Notes under the pieces: generated by a model
Databases searched by the model: none
What the model saw: the letters and a program-made list of their open reading frames with translations, nothing else
What the model was told of the DNA's origin: nothing
Source of the DNA: Dillenia suffruticosa
Lineage: Eukaryota > Streptophyta > Magnoliopsida > Dilleniales > Dilleniaceae
DNA: 64,000 bases
Direction: 5' to 3'
Assembly (NCBI GenBank): GCA_033439265.1
Contig: JAVTVX010000026.1
Span: 12,897,001 to 12,961,000 of the forward strand
Translations under genes and position numbers: made by a program
Shown here: piece after piece, positions 24,640 to 36,300 of the stretch
How positions within the stretch are numbered: the first letter of the stretch is position 1
Layout of the letters: every line of letters begins with the position of its first letter

Positions 24640-25207
24640 TTACGAAATTAGCCATAAATTTTGAAATACTAGTAATAAATTAGCGACAAATTTATTTACG
24701 AATAATTTTTTTTAACTAATTAACCACGAATTTTACCACAAATATTTTTTTGTAACTAATTAGTGACGAATTTAGCCATGAATTTTCACGTTCGTTGCTA
24801 AATTTTGTGATAAATATTTTTTTGTAGCTAATTAGTAACGAATTTAGCGACGGAAAATTTTTATAGCTAATTCGTGACGAATTTTACGACGAAAATTTTT
24901 TATCGCAAAATTTAGCGACGGATAAAGATATCCGTGACAAAATTTAGCCACGAATTTTGTATTTGTAGCTAATTAGCGACGAATTTTGCAACGAAAGATT
25001 TTTCGTCGCCAATTAACGACAAATTTAGCCATAAAAAAATTTTTATCGTCAATTAGCCACGAATTTAGCTACGAATAATGTTTCCATTGCTAATTTAGCC
25101 ACGAATATTTTTTCGTCATTAAATACGTCGTAAAATAGCGACGAATTTCTTTCGTCGTAAAATAGCGACGAATTTATTTCGTCGTTAAAACCGTGTTTTT
25201 TTTAGTG
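24640..25207 (+). mobile_element. CACTA transposon terminus with subterminal repeats
   Basis: The right edge reads CCGTGTTTTTTTTAGTG (25191-25207), which is CACTAAAAAAAACACGG on the other strand, the expected terminus of a CACTA (CMC/EnSpm) element. The 550 bp inside it are packed with variants of AATTTAGCGACGAATTTT in both orientations, typical of CACTA subterminal repeats where the transposase binds. I found no partner terminus or transposase in the window, so this is one end of an element, or a fragment. It abuts the decayed Tat pol at about 25210. Confidence 0.7.
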
Positions 25208-25254
25208 AAGATGCCGACATATAAAAGCTAATATACTATGTTAGCCATGTCCTC

Positions 25255-27285
25255 CAGGAGACAAAAGTGAATTACAAACCCATTGAAAAAATGGTCTTTG
25301 CTCTTATCATCGTGGCTCGGCGCCTTCGCCCTTACTTCCCAGCACACACGATTGCGGTTTTGATCAACCAACCGTTAAAGCAATTACTACAAAGGGGAGA
25401 TATGTCAGGTCGATTGGTCAAATAGAGCATCGAACTTGGGGAATTTGACATCATCTACCAACCCCGATCAGCTATTAAAGGTCAGGCCCTCACTGATTTC
25501 ATACTCGAGTGCACGTTCTCAAACCTCTAGCAGCAAACTCCCGTCAGTCTCCAAGAGTGTGTGCTGCCATCTTGGACACTGCATGTAGACGGATCCTAAA
25601 ATTCATCTCGAAGCGGGGCTGGGCTCATTCTCATGAGACCAAACAATTTTAAGGCCGAATACGCATTTCATTTGACTTCAAAGCAACTAACAATCAGGCT
25701 GAATATGAGGCGCTTCTAATGGGGCTACGAATAGCGGCTTCGATAGGGGCTCAGGAGATAAGGGTGTTCAACGATAGCCAACTTGTGGTGAGGCAGATTG
25801 AAGGCACTTATAGGGTGAGAGAACCAATAATGGCAAAATACTTAGTGAAGTTGCAGGAAGTAATCCAGGAATTCTGAAGGATCGACATACAACAAATCCC
25901 CATATTGGAGAATGTTAGGGCTAACACGTTATCTAAGTTGGCTAGTTCTGATTCAATAGCGAATAGCTGAATAGTATACGTTGAGAGTCTTCCCTACTCC
26001 AGCATTAATGAACCGGAGCAAGTCCTGTTGACACATCACTCACTGAGCTAGAAGGACCCCCTACAGGCTTATCTGAGCAGTGGCCGACTACCAAAATCGG
26101 CTATGGAAGTGGCTAAGGTTAAACGGAGGGCCGCATGGTATGCCATCATTAATAGAACCTTCTATAAGAAATCTTTAACTCATCCATAGCTTAAATACCA
26201 GATGCCTAAAGAAGGGAACTATGTCCTCAAAGAAATACACGAGGGGATATGTAGAAATCATTTAGAAGCACAAAATTTGGCAAATAAGGCTCTAAGGTAG
26301 GGATACTTTTGGCCCACGATGAAACCTGATGCTAACATCGTCAAGAAATGCGACAAGTGTCAACGTTTCTCCTCGGTTCCTCACCAACCTACCATCGAGT
26401 TCTGTTCTATCACTAGCCTTTAGCCATTTGCACAACGGGGGATAGATATACTTAGCCCATTTTCTCGCGCCACAAGATAGCGGGGATTCCTCATCATCGC
26501 CATTGATTACTTTACTAAATGGGTAGAGGCGGAACCAGTGGCCTAGATCATCACTAACAAGATATAGAAATTTATTTAGGCGTCACTAATCGCAAAAAGT
26601 TGGATTACCTCGATCTTCGATCATCGACAACTAGAAGCAATTCGATAATAAGGAATTCAAATAATTCTGCGATAAGTTAGAAATTCAATGCTGGCTAACA
26701 TCCATTGCCTATCTCCAATCTAACAGTCTTGTTGAGGTAACAAACCAAACCATACTACAGGGGCTCAAGACCACTCTGGACGAGGCAAAAGATTGATGGG
26801 TGGATGAACTCTATAGGATCCTATAGGCCTACCGCACAACACCGAGGAGAGCCACAGGAGAAACACCATTCAACCTAACATATGGGTCGAAGGTGATACT
26901 ACTAGTTGAAATAGGGATTCACTCCTTACGAGTAGAACAATACCAAGCCGTGCCAAACGAGTCCACCTATAAGAATATCTAGACCTCCTAATAGAATTGA
27001 GGGATACAACATCTGCCCGAAAGGCCTCTTACCAATAGTAGATAGCTCGGTATTATAACAAAAGGGTCAGAGCTAAGGCATTCAGGCCCGGAGACTTGGT
27101 ACTCCACAAGGTGGAAGCAACAGGACAACCTTAACTTGGGGGCAAGCTAGCACCTAATTGGGAAGGCCCATATGTGATATGCTCAATGTCTCGACTTGGG
27201 ACCTATAGAATTAGCCAACTGGATGGTACAGTCGTGCTATACACGTGGAACTCTGCAAATTTGCGCATTTATCATCAGTAAATTT
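25255..27285 (+). pseudogene. Ty3/gypsy Tat-lineage pol remnant (RNase H and integrase)
   Basis: The + strand reads, through several frames and about a dozen stops, as the end of reverse transcriptase/RNase H (FALIIVARRLRPYF near 25290), a second RNase H block (NNQAEYEALLMGLRIA near 25690), the HHCC region of integrase (CDKCQRFS near 26350), the DDE core start (AIDYFTKWVEAEPVA near 26500) and the C-terminal RPGDLVL segment near 27085. The paired RNase H arrangement and the motif wording fit the Tat lineage. Gag, protease and most of RT are absent; the left side is replaced by the CACTA terminus. It is a non-coding relic. Confidence 0.85.
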
Positions 27286-27402
27286 CTCTATTTTCTTTGT
27301 CATTGGTCATATCTTACTTCATGGTTCGTAAATACTGATATACTTTTCCAATGCAATGGACATATGCCTCCCAATTATATACCTTGTTGGTCAGACCCAA
27401 CG

Positions 27403-27630
27403 AAATGATTTCAAGACGCAATGCCTTCGAGTACCCTCGATGCAATACATAGAATGCTAAATGATTTCAAGATGCAACGTCTCTGAGTACTCTCGCGCAA
27501 CGCTTGGTATGCTAAATGATTTCAAGACACAACGCCTCCGAGTATTCTTGACACAAGACCTAGTACGCTAAATGATTTCAAGGCACAATGCCTCTGCGCA
27601 CCCTTAGCGCAACGCCTCGGGCACCAACCA
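27403..27630 (+). repeat. ~56-bp tandem repeat array downstream of Tat pol
   Basis: Four imperfect units start with AAATGATTTCAAG at 27403, 27459, 27514 and 27570, so the period is 55-56 bp. Each unit also carries a GCAACGCCTC.GAGTA-like core. The reverse complement of the same unit forms the array at 52560-53130 in the other Tat-derived element. Confidence 0.85.
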
Positions 27631-29545
27631 AATCCTTGACGTTACACCTGACTGTCTCCGATGCAATGCCCATTACGATAAGATATTTTTCGAGAGCACC
27701 TGCCCCTGAGTATCAAGCACACTGAAGCGCCTTGAAAACATAACAGTCGTCAATAAGATTTTCGGACATGAGTCAAGCTAGATAATCAAGGTGCAAAAAA
27801 AGAAACAACTCCAAATCAGAAAGTCATAAGATACACAAAAGGAAATTTCTTTTCATTCATTTTCCAATAACATCTTTACAAGAGAAGAAGGCTCCTTTTC
27901 ATGGTACACTAATGGTTGGTAACCTACACTCTTACAAAGATAATAGTAAAGGAGAACAAGAGGAAAGGGAAACCCTCTTATCAACATCAAGTCCTGCCAC
28001 CCTCTTGGGAGATGCTGGCCTTGAATATAACTCCCACATTCTCTTCATTCTTAGGGGGGCATCGGCATTAAACATACCCGGCTATCTCCATCTCACCTCG
28101 CAGGAATGGGGGTTTCCCCTATCTTCTAATTCGGAATACAAGAAGAGACAGGAGTCCCACCAGATGCGAGGTTTCTCTGAGGACTCCAAAAACCGACCAT
28201 CACAGACTTGAGTTAGCTCACACGGTGATGGGATCCCATATTGGCAGTCCCAACTGTTGATGAAATCTCAAATCGACAGCATCCAAAAAGCACAGAAAAA
28301 CCACCATATGACTTCTTTCATTTTTAACTTACAAAACTATTACAAACTTCAAGCACCAAGTGCCATGTTACCACATCTGAGTAACCCTATTTCATAGGTT
28401 CTACTCACTCATTTAAAAAACAACACCAAAAACAAAACCCTACACAACCTTATGCTAAGTCCCTACTATTTATATCCAAAGCCTTAATGATAACCTCACA
28501 AATGAAGCAATACGCTTCTTAAAAAACGAAACAACCTTGACCACATTAAATACAAAAATGGCTGCCCAACTCTTGTAATAATGACACATCTTTTTACCTT
28601 ACAGTAACTTTTGCATTTACCATTCCAAGAGTTGGATGACCATTCCTCTTCCCCTCTAACTTCATTACATGTTCTCAAGGAAAAGTTGCCTTTCCTCTAT
28701 ACTCCTAACGCTACCTTCTTTGAATTTATCCTTAGGAATATGGAGCAAATGATGATATGTGATTAAGAGGCCCGTTGTTGGCCTACTATCAAATGGGCCA
28801 AGGCCCCATCCTTTGGGCCTTTCGAACCAGAACTGATTAGCCAAGACCGCTCCTCGGTCATGTCTATCCTCAGCACTTAGGCTTCTCGGTCATTCCACTC
28901 CTTGGTTGACATGCTTTACAACCATAACCAAATCGACTGACATGACAAGCATAACTTAAAGACAACCCATGAAAGGAACAAATCCTTAAGTAAACTTACA
29001 CTTCCCTTGTGTGGGTAAGAATCCTCGCTATCCCTAGAACAATCCCCTAAAATAGAAACATCCATTGGTAAGCATATCAGATATGGAAGGAATCTCCCAA
29101 AATCACTGGACTTTCCTTAACCACCAAGATGGCGTATCTCCATAGGATCTTTGACTTTGGTCTCGGTAATCTCGAAGATTCTCAACAATCTTTCCTTGAA
29201 TGGAAACTAGGGTTTCAAGATTTCCGGTACTCTATGACTTCTTCGAAGAACCACAGGTATATGTATATACTTTGCATAGGCTGCTAGGAAGGTAGGTTCC
29301 CTTGGAACCTCACGCTTTCAACACATCGGCAACACACAGCCGACTTACAATTTTCTCAATCTGTTTTACCATACTCTAAATCCACTCTTTTTAACTTGAG
29401 CGTTGGAGTTCCTTTCGTCGGAGTCATTTCCGTCGGACCACACTCCGGCAGCTTTTTTACAGGTTTCCAGCTCCGGTCCACCTTTCGTTCCAAGACTCCT
29501 ACTTCGGTAGACAGAGCAGGAATCTGAGGAGAAAACCCACATTCA
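27631..29545 (+). repeat. 3' untranslated/LTR-like region of the decayed Tat element
   Basis: Non-coding. ORFs at 27912-28211 and 28496-28678 have no domain. A plausible 3' LTR starts TGTTGATGAAATC at 28256 and ends ...CATTCATCA at 29545, with the AACTTGAGCGTTGG motif near 29394 as in 5' partner 23452. These limits are inferred from the TG...CA rule only and were not confirmed by a matching 5' LTR. Confidence 0.4.
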
Positions 29546-30399
29546 TCAATAGTAATAAAAATATAAATTATTGATATTATTAAATATGTAATAATTTATA
29601 AATGATGTGTACCAAATTAATATATTAATATATGTTATATAAAGATTCAGAATTATTTGAGTTCTAATCCAACTATATAAAGATATATTTTTTTGGAGGT
29701 TCAAATTAGATTTCCATCTTTTTTTTTTCAAATCCTACATGTTTTAAAAGATAGGATCGGAAGTTCAATTTCTCCGACTGCGACTTGCGTGGCCTGACTC
29801 GATTTTGAGGCGCTTTGTTTTAAAATTCAACCCAATTTGAATGGCTCAACTTTGACTTTCCCAGCCTCATCATATTCCTCTCCCTCTCTCTGTCTCTCTC
29901 AATCTGATGGAGACTAGGGGGCGCAAAAATATTGCTTCCTTATGGCTTCATTTGGAATTGGGAAACGGGCAAAATAAAAAGTTTTTGAACAAAAAGCTAT
30001 TGAATTTCTTAGTTTGAGGATCGAAGAAAAATAGAAAAAATGATTAAAAAAAAAAAATCTTTTAAAAGTTTCATAACTTTTTTCCCCAAAAAATGAGAAG
30101 AAATGTAAGGAAGGGTTGAGGGACGGAAAAAAAATTTAATATGCCGATTTTATTTTAGAAAAAAAGATATAAAACAAATTTATACTCGTTATACTCTATA
30201 AATAATATAAAATATTGTCAAACTTACAACTCTCAAAGTGAAGATTGCAAAGTTCATAACATTCAAATAGTTTCATTACTTATTAACGCTACCCTATGAC
30301 ATGTCGGTGCAGGTAGAGTTTGTGGCATAAGAACTAGGACAGTGGAGAGGGAATAGCAGAATTCTAGAAATCATTGTGTTTTAGTCTTCTGAAAGTCTT
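29546..30399. other. AT-rich intergenic DNA
   Basis: No gene. Very AT-rich, with poly(A) and poly(T) runs. A CTCTCCCTCTCTCTGTC tract lies near 29878. Confidence 0.5.
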
Positions 30400-30981
30400 G
30401 TGCTTGAGGCAGTTTAATGAGGAAAAAGCGACATGGAAGAAGTATCAATAACGGCACATAATTTCATTAGGAGTGAAGGATACGTCACTGGACTTTCTTC
30501 GCATAGCTTTGGACTCATCGAGAGGAAAATCAAGGAGCAACGCGTTTTGGATGGACCATTTCTCCATTTATTTTCACTTATTTTTGTTTGTCTTATTCCC
30601 TCCCTTGACCCCGTCTTACACGTTCTCCTCGTCCCTACATATGCCCCGCCGTTTTTGTTTCTTACTTTCTATGCCAGTGTTTGTTTCTTCCAACGGTCTA
30701 TTAACTGATAGGGACTGAGGAAGTTGAGCAGGAAAATTTCTCTTTGATCTCCCTATGCAACCAATAAAATCACAGGGTATGCAATAACCCAAAACAATTT
30801 CCGATTCGCGTCCAATCTTTCAATTCCAAAGTCTTCTGCCTTAATTTCCAGGTCAGCGGGAATGCAAGCCCCTTAATCATATTGGATAAGTTATAAAACA
30901 AACATGCAAAAGAAAACAAGAAACACTCGGAGAAGTTACGAGTTAAGTTGGTTCTTGGGTGCTGAATTGCAGAATTAGACT
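30400..30981 (+). promoter_or_regulatory. Duplicated 5' flank of LRK10L ectodomain gene
   Basis: The segment 30545-30700 matches 32535-32700 (GGACCA.TTCTCCATT, CCTACATATGCCCC and similar blocks), and 30719-30770 carries the conserved GGAAGTTGAG/CCAAT module seen in all copies. The region was therefore duplicated together with the exon as a tandem unit of about 2.2 kb, and it probably holds the promoter and 5' leader. Confidence 0.5.
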
Positions 30982-31731
30982 ATGGCAATTGCTAGTCTAG
31001 AACTAGTAGTACTATTATTTATTTTGTTTATGTTTTCACAACACGTGCTTGTTCACTCAGTTGAAAGGGAGAAGAGATGTCCACCATCCTTTCAGTGTCC
31101 AAACTGCGCGGGGCAGGTACTTTTCCCTCCCCTCACAATTTGTGGTCGTCCAGAGTGTGGTCTGTTGAAGATTGACTGCACACAGCCGACTCCAAGGATC
31201 AAACTATTTGATCAGCAAGCCATAGCCACGTGGTATAGTATCATGTCCATCAAACAAGGCCAAAATCAAACAACATTTCTCGACCTAGATCTTGAACATA
31301 ACCTGCAAAACAACCGGTGTGAAGCGTCCCAGGATGATTCAGTTTCCCAGAATGATTCAGTTTCCAGCTCTCCTTTTATGTTAAATCTTACTGTATTCAA
31401 CTGTAATTCGAGTATTCCTGGTCATCCAATTAGTCCTGCTAGAGAGAAACATAGTATTATGTGTCCAGGCTTCAAAATCGACTACAATATTTCAAACCAT
31501 AACGATTCAAGTACTGGCACTCCTTTACAAGGCCTGGTGATTCGGGTGCCAAGGACAGGGGATCATGAAAAGGAAAAAGAATCAAGAAAACTGTTTCAAA
31601 GAGCCCCTGAAATTATCACAATTGATCGACATATTCAAATATCGGTTCAAATATCCTCTGGCTGTCTTGACTGCGACCACCAAGGTGTCCAAATATGCGG
31701 GAAGTTTCATGGTCCTAACAATGGTAACTGA
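30982..31731 (+). CDS. Kinase-less LRK10L-type ectodomain protein, 249 aa ORF
   Basis: One open frame from ATG 30982 gives a signal peptide (about residues 1-25, LELVVLLFILFMFSQHVLVHS) followed by a WAK-type extracellular domain. It has CPPSFQCPNCAGQVLFP, the CGLLKIDCTQP motif, Asn-glycosylation sites such as NLT and NCS, a CPGFKIDY block, and the C-terminal SGCLDCDHQG.QICG motif. The frame ends at TGA only after passing a consensus-like donor (ATG|GTAACT at 31723), where gene A splices to its mini-exon. No transmembrane or kinase exon was found before the next copy at 33220. It may be a secreted ectodomain-only protein or an orphaned exon 1. Unlike its neighbours, its frame is fully open, which argues for recent or continuing constraint. 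It is clearly diverged from the other copies, with an extra SQNDSVSS repeat. Confidence 0.6.
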   Translation: MAIASLELVVLLFILFMFSQHVLVHSVEREKRCPPSFQCPNCAGQVLFPPLTICGRPECGLLKIDCTQPTPRIKLFDQQAIATWYSIMSIKQGQNQTTFLDLDLEHNLQNNRCEASQDDSVSQNDSVSSSPFMLNLTVFNCNSSIPGHPISPAREKHSIMCPGFKIDYNISNHNDSSTGTPLQGLVIRVPRTGDHEKEKESRKLFQRAPEIITIDRHIQISVQISSGCLDCDHQGVQICGKFHGPNNGN

Positions 31732-33219
31732 TTATCTCTTCCACTCTAGCACGCAGCATGCCTTTTCTGCTTTTCTAAGTACAATGCCACAATCTGACAC
31801 CTCTCTCCCCCTTATCTGGATTGCTATATTTGCTTCGTTTTGATCTACTATTTGTATTGTAAGGATTTCTTGCATGGTTTCACAAATTTCATACTACTTG
31901 AATCTTGGCTGCTTGGAGTTTAGGTATCAAGTTCTGTTCAATTAGTACCAAAAACTAATGAGTAAACTTGTTCTAGATGGGGAGACCATAATTTTTGACT
32001 TTATACAAGTTCCCAATATCATATGATAACATCTTTTGAATTATTTTAGTAAAAGATAACAACTGTTTTGTACATACAAATTTTAACTCAAATGAAAAAA
32101 AAAAAAAAAAGATATACCCAAATCTGGTTGTTTTTATGGTGGAAGAGTGGCGGCTGACTTGCACTGCCTCTTGGATTTCTTTCACCATCGAATATACCTT
32201 CAACCTTCTTCATCACCCGTAATGTTTTCTATCCTCAGTTTGAATTTTGAATATTCGGAGACATTTCTTTTTGGATATATTCTGATTCATCAAGGTCTTT
32301 GAGGTGATCTGCATGGGTAACAATCCCCACTCCGACTTCTATGGGTCATGTTGTCTAGTTGTACCAGTAATAATGGGAATTTGTAGGTTGACTAAAATTG
32401 TGCAGAGGACTGATTGTTAATGGATGATACAATGACCATCAATCTTATGAAAATCAGTATTTATGGGGTTTATAGAAAATTAATATCGTTATTCAACAGT
32501 TGGTTGTTATTAATATTTGTAGGAGTAACATGTGTTGCACCCACGGACCACTTCTCCATTAATCTTTGTCTTTGTCCTCCATTGTCCCCGACTTGTATTC
32601 TCCTGTCCCCACATATACCCCATAATATTTATATTTCCCCCTCCCGACTCCGCCGCTTCTTTCTTTTTCTCCTTTTTGCCTTTCTTTACACGAGATCATA
32701 TCCTTAAAGCGCCATCTCCACTTTTATATGTTCTTTAATAAATATATAATAATTCTTTATGAGAAAGCCTGGAACTTTTGGTTAGCGGGTCAATTGGGTA
32801 TTACCAGACTATTAAGGTTGTAGCAAGAGTGGTATGTAAAATGAGCAAGTCGTAATATGATCTTTCATGATATATGATATATTTTTGGGATATTACGTTG
32901 AATCTTTGAGAAGACTTTCAAAATGTCTATCAAGCTGAGAAGGACAGGACTACGGAAGTTGAGAAGGAAAGAGCCCTCTAACCAACCAATGAAATACAAC
33001 GCTTGCCGGAATACAAGTGTATTTCTCATTTCCCCTGCCTCTATAGTCGATTCTTCCAACTTGTTAGTCTTTGGCCTTTGGTTTCCAAGTCAACTGCAGT
33101 GTCTAATCCATTAGAAGCCCATGGGATATAGGCTGAAGGAAAGAAACCTATTGAGAAACCTAGAATAATTTAGAGAAACTAGGTGACACTTGATTATTTG
33201 AGGGATAGCTTTTCTGGTG
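31732..33219. other. Intergenic between two LRK10L exon-1 units; contains duplicated promoter
   Basis: No TM or kinase exon is found here. The stretch includes a poly(A) run near 32094-32110 and, from about 32400, the second copy of the 5' flank (32535-32700 and the GGAAGTTGAG/CCAAT module at 32954-32990), leading to the start codon at 33220. Confidence 0.5.
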
Positions 33220-33944
33220 ATGGCAATCGCTAGTCGAGTACTAGTATCTGTTTTGTTATTTCTTTTGCAACACGTGCTTGTTCACCCAGCCAAAGACGAC
33301 AAGAAATGCCTGCAATCTTCAATTGTTCTTACCAATTCCGGTTAACCTTCCCTTCACAAACTAAACTCATCCAGATTGCGGTCTGTGGATGATTAAATGC
33401 ACACAGGACACTGCACTAGTCCAGCTTGTTGAGCAGGGCGATTGGTATAATGTGACCTATGTCAATCAACTCCCATATCAATCGATTACAATTCTTGACC
33501 CAATCCTTGGGTATAACCTGAAGATCAAGAACTGTAATGCCTTCAATGATTATTCACTTCCCAGCTCTCCTTTTATTTCCTTTTCCATGTACAATCTTAC
33601 CTTGTTCAAGTGTAAATCAAGGTATGGCAATGATCCAAGTCCTGCTACCGAGGAATACTTCAAGGGTTGTTTGCATTATGATGAGTGTCCAGGCTTTATT
33701 ATCTACTATGATTCTTCAAACTCTGATCTCTCAGCTCCAGGGTCTCCTCCACAGCATTGTTCTGTTATTCAGATGCCGAGGAAATGGAATGAGAAAAATT
33801 CCACAAACCTGTTTGAAAAACTTACACCAAAGATCCCCCTTCATTATCAAGTGACTTCGGAGTGCCTTGACTGCCACTCTAAAGGCGGCCAACGTGCTCA
33901 AAATGCCACCTCCAGGACCTTTCATTGTAATGTTTTGAAAAAAG
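33220..33944 (+). pseudogene. Broken LRK10L exon 1 (block B)
   Basis: ATG 33220 opens a signal-peptide-like stretch (MAIASRVLVSVLLFLLQHVL), then the frame hits TAA at 33343-33345. The rest of the exon continues in another frame from a second stop at 33362-33364 and is then open to the splice donor at 33945. It carries CGLWMIKCTQ, MYNLTLFKC, CPGFIIYY and SECLDCHSKGG. The family has a Cys in the GRC position of the last motif; here it reads GQRA. Two stops and a frame change make it a pseudogene. It is the partner of 1-555, and the following flank (to 39497) matches block A. Confidence 0.85.
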
Positions 33945-34332
33945 GTGTGAGCATCATTGCCAGATTTTTCCTTTTGCTCTTGCATAACTGCTTCTTTTCT
34001 CTGTAGAGCACCGCAACTTATACCTCTCTCTTTCCTATTTAAGATTCTCCATATTTTCTTGATTCTGTTTGTCATAGTGGCAGAATTGAAGAGATAATGG
34101 TTTTCCTGCATGATTGCCCAAAGCCATATTACTTGAACCTTTTGAATTTCAGTAGAAGATGGGAAGTGATCTACATATAAATATACAATCCATAAGAAAA
34201 GAGAGATAGGTAAACCTGAGTCAATTATTTAATATTTATAAAGAGGGTAAAGTATTAAAACGTCTGCAACTTACTTGCAGTGTCTCTCCAATTTCCTCCA
34301 TTATTTTTTTTATTTTTTTTTTCCTGGAGATC
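33945..34332. other. Paralogous flank, block B, left of solo LTR
   Basis: Aligns with 556-955 downstream of the block A exon fragment. Non-coding. Ends at the target site AGATC (34328-34332). Confidence 0.8.
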
Positions 34333-34345
34333 TGTAACACCAAGC

Positions 34346-34349
<4 letters not shown>

Positions 34350-34387
<38 letters not shown>
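34350..34387 (+). repeat. Poly(A) tract in solo LTR
   Basis: An unbroken run of about 38 A residues. Such a run is prone to length error in sequencing and assembly. Confidence 0.9.
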
Positions 34388-34391
<4 letters not shown>

Positions 34392-34456
34392 GAGAGCCAA
34401 AACGCAGCGTTTTGGCCCTCCCCCCAATTGAATTAGGGCTAAAGCCCTAATTCGTT

Positions 34457-34462
<6 letters not shown>

Positions 34463-34511
<49 letters not shown>
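34463..34511 (+). repeat. (CT)n microsatellite in solo LTR
   Basis: About 24 CT units. A (GA)n repeat at the matching position of the opposite-strand LTR (62780-62812) is its family counterpart. Confidence 0.9.
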
Positions 34512-34514
<3 letters not shown>

Positions 34515-36076
34515 TCTCCGCCGACCCTTCGCCTCCCTCCCCCACCGCGGCGTTGGTCTTCACCGCAAGCTCCGCCGGCAGCTTCTCCTTCTTCTCCTTC
34601 TTCTTCTTCTTCTTCTCCTCCTTCTTCCCTCTCGGTTTCTCTCTCTCCCTTCGCGATCCCTCTCGCGATCGCTCTCTCTTCGTTGTTCTCTACCCTCCTC
34701 CGCGCGCCACCGCGCGACCCGCTTCCCTGCACAATCGCACCACCCGCGACCTTCCGCAGGCACCACCACCACAGCAACAGTGATTCCCTCCCTCGTGCGA
34801 GCGCGCGATCACCCGAGCACGCCGTAGCGCGAGCGCGACTGCTCGCGAGTGCGCGACCCTTCTTGCGCGAGCGTGAGTCCGAGTGCGCGGCCCAGAGTGC
34901 ACGGGCGTGCACGGGCGTGCACGGGCGCGCGACCCAGCGCACGAGTTTGAGCGGCCCAGCGCACGAGCGCTCGGGGCCCAGCGCACGAGCGCGCGGCCCA
35001 GTGCACGAGCGAGCAGGCGCGCGAGCAGAGCGCGCGCAGAGCGCGCGAGCGCGCAGGGGCGCGCAGCAGCGCGCGAGCGCGCACAAGCCAGCGTGCGAGC
35101 GCGCACGAGCCAGCGCAGCACACGGGCGAGCACCAGCCCGCGAGCCACTGTCGGCCTGCAGGCCCGCCAGCCTGCAGGCCCATTAGCCGCAGGCCCATAG
35201 CAGCAAGCCCACGGGCCCACCAGGCCCGACAGCCCGTCCAAGCCCGCAGGTCCAGTACGGCCCGCGGCCCAGTTCAGCCCATCGGTCCGCCAGCCCGCCG
35301 GCCCGCTACCCCGTAGCACGCAGACCAGCGAGCCCGCTAGCTGTGGCCCACGAGCCCGCGACGGCCCGTGACGGTCCGTGAGTTCGTGACAGCTCACGAA
35401 TCTCCACGCAGGTAAATGACTTAGGGTTTTGTTTCGGATCTATGTGTTTAGATCTAACAAATGAACCTTGTTTTGATAGGAAACCCTACAGACTTTGGAG
35501 TGACCGAAGCGACTTTCGGACGAGACTCGGCGCTTCGAGAAAACCCTAGGTGAGGAGATTTCGACTCTAATTGATAAATTGGACGAATCTAGGATTGAAT
35601 TTAAGATGAAAGGTTTTGTATATGTTTAGAGTATAAGTGGAATGCATATAGAATACAAATTATGAAATGATTATCTATGAATTGAAGGTTAAGTATAGAA
35701 TGTTACAGAAATTTGATAATCTGATTTAGGTTGATCTTTTGGAGACTCGAGCGGTCAGATCCGATTTGGCTTGTCAGTAGGGAGTGACTTCCCTCCCGTA
35801 GAACTGTGAGTGGGACTTTGACATTCGCTATTGATTGAAAACCATGTTTCAAAAATATCTTTTAATGACATGTTTCTGCAAAATGTATGATTGTTATGAC
35901 TTTCCAATATTTGATGAAATGTTTTGTGACCTTTGGAGTGTCTTAACTGCTGACCTTATTGATATGCATCCATGAGTTTTGATAAACGTATATTGTGCCA
36001 CATTTTCGACATATTGATATGTTTTAAATGCTTTCACTGCATTGGCACATGGTTTTAAATGGATTTACTTACACAT

Positions 36077-36300
36077 TTGGGCTATATGCCCGGCCGACTT
36101 TACGATATTATGTTTTGGGCTGTATGCCCGGCCGACTTTACGATATTATGTTTTGGGCTGTATGCCCGGCCGACTTTATGATATTATGCATTGGGCTGTA
36201 TGCCCGGCCGACGTTATGATATTATGCATGGGGCTATATGCCCGGCCGACTGGTGATGGGATGCATGGGGCTACGTGCCCGGCCGATTTGATATTGTGAT
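36077..36300 (+). repeat. 38-bp tandem repeats inside solo LTR
   Basis: About six units contain GGGCTGTATGCCCGGCCGAC followed by an AT-rich TTTACGATATTATG part. The GC-rich half is the more conserved. The array lies in the central part of the LTR and is not seen as an array in the related LTR at 60244. Confidence 0.85.

Noticed and set aside
34439..35397. Long overlapping ORFs on both strands (up to 235 codons)
   Set aside because: They lie in the very GC-rich, repeat-like part of an LTR, are rich in Arg/Ala/Pro in all frames, and occur equally on both strands. Low stop-codon frequency explains them.
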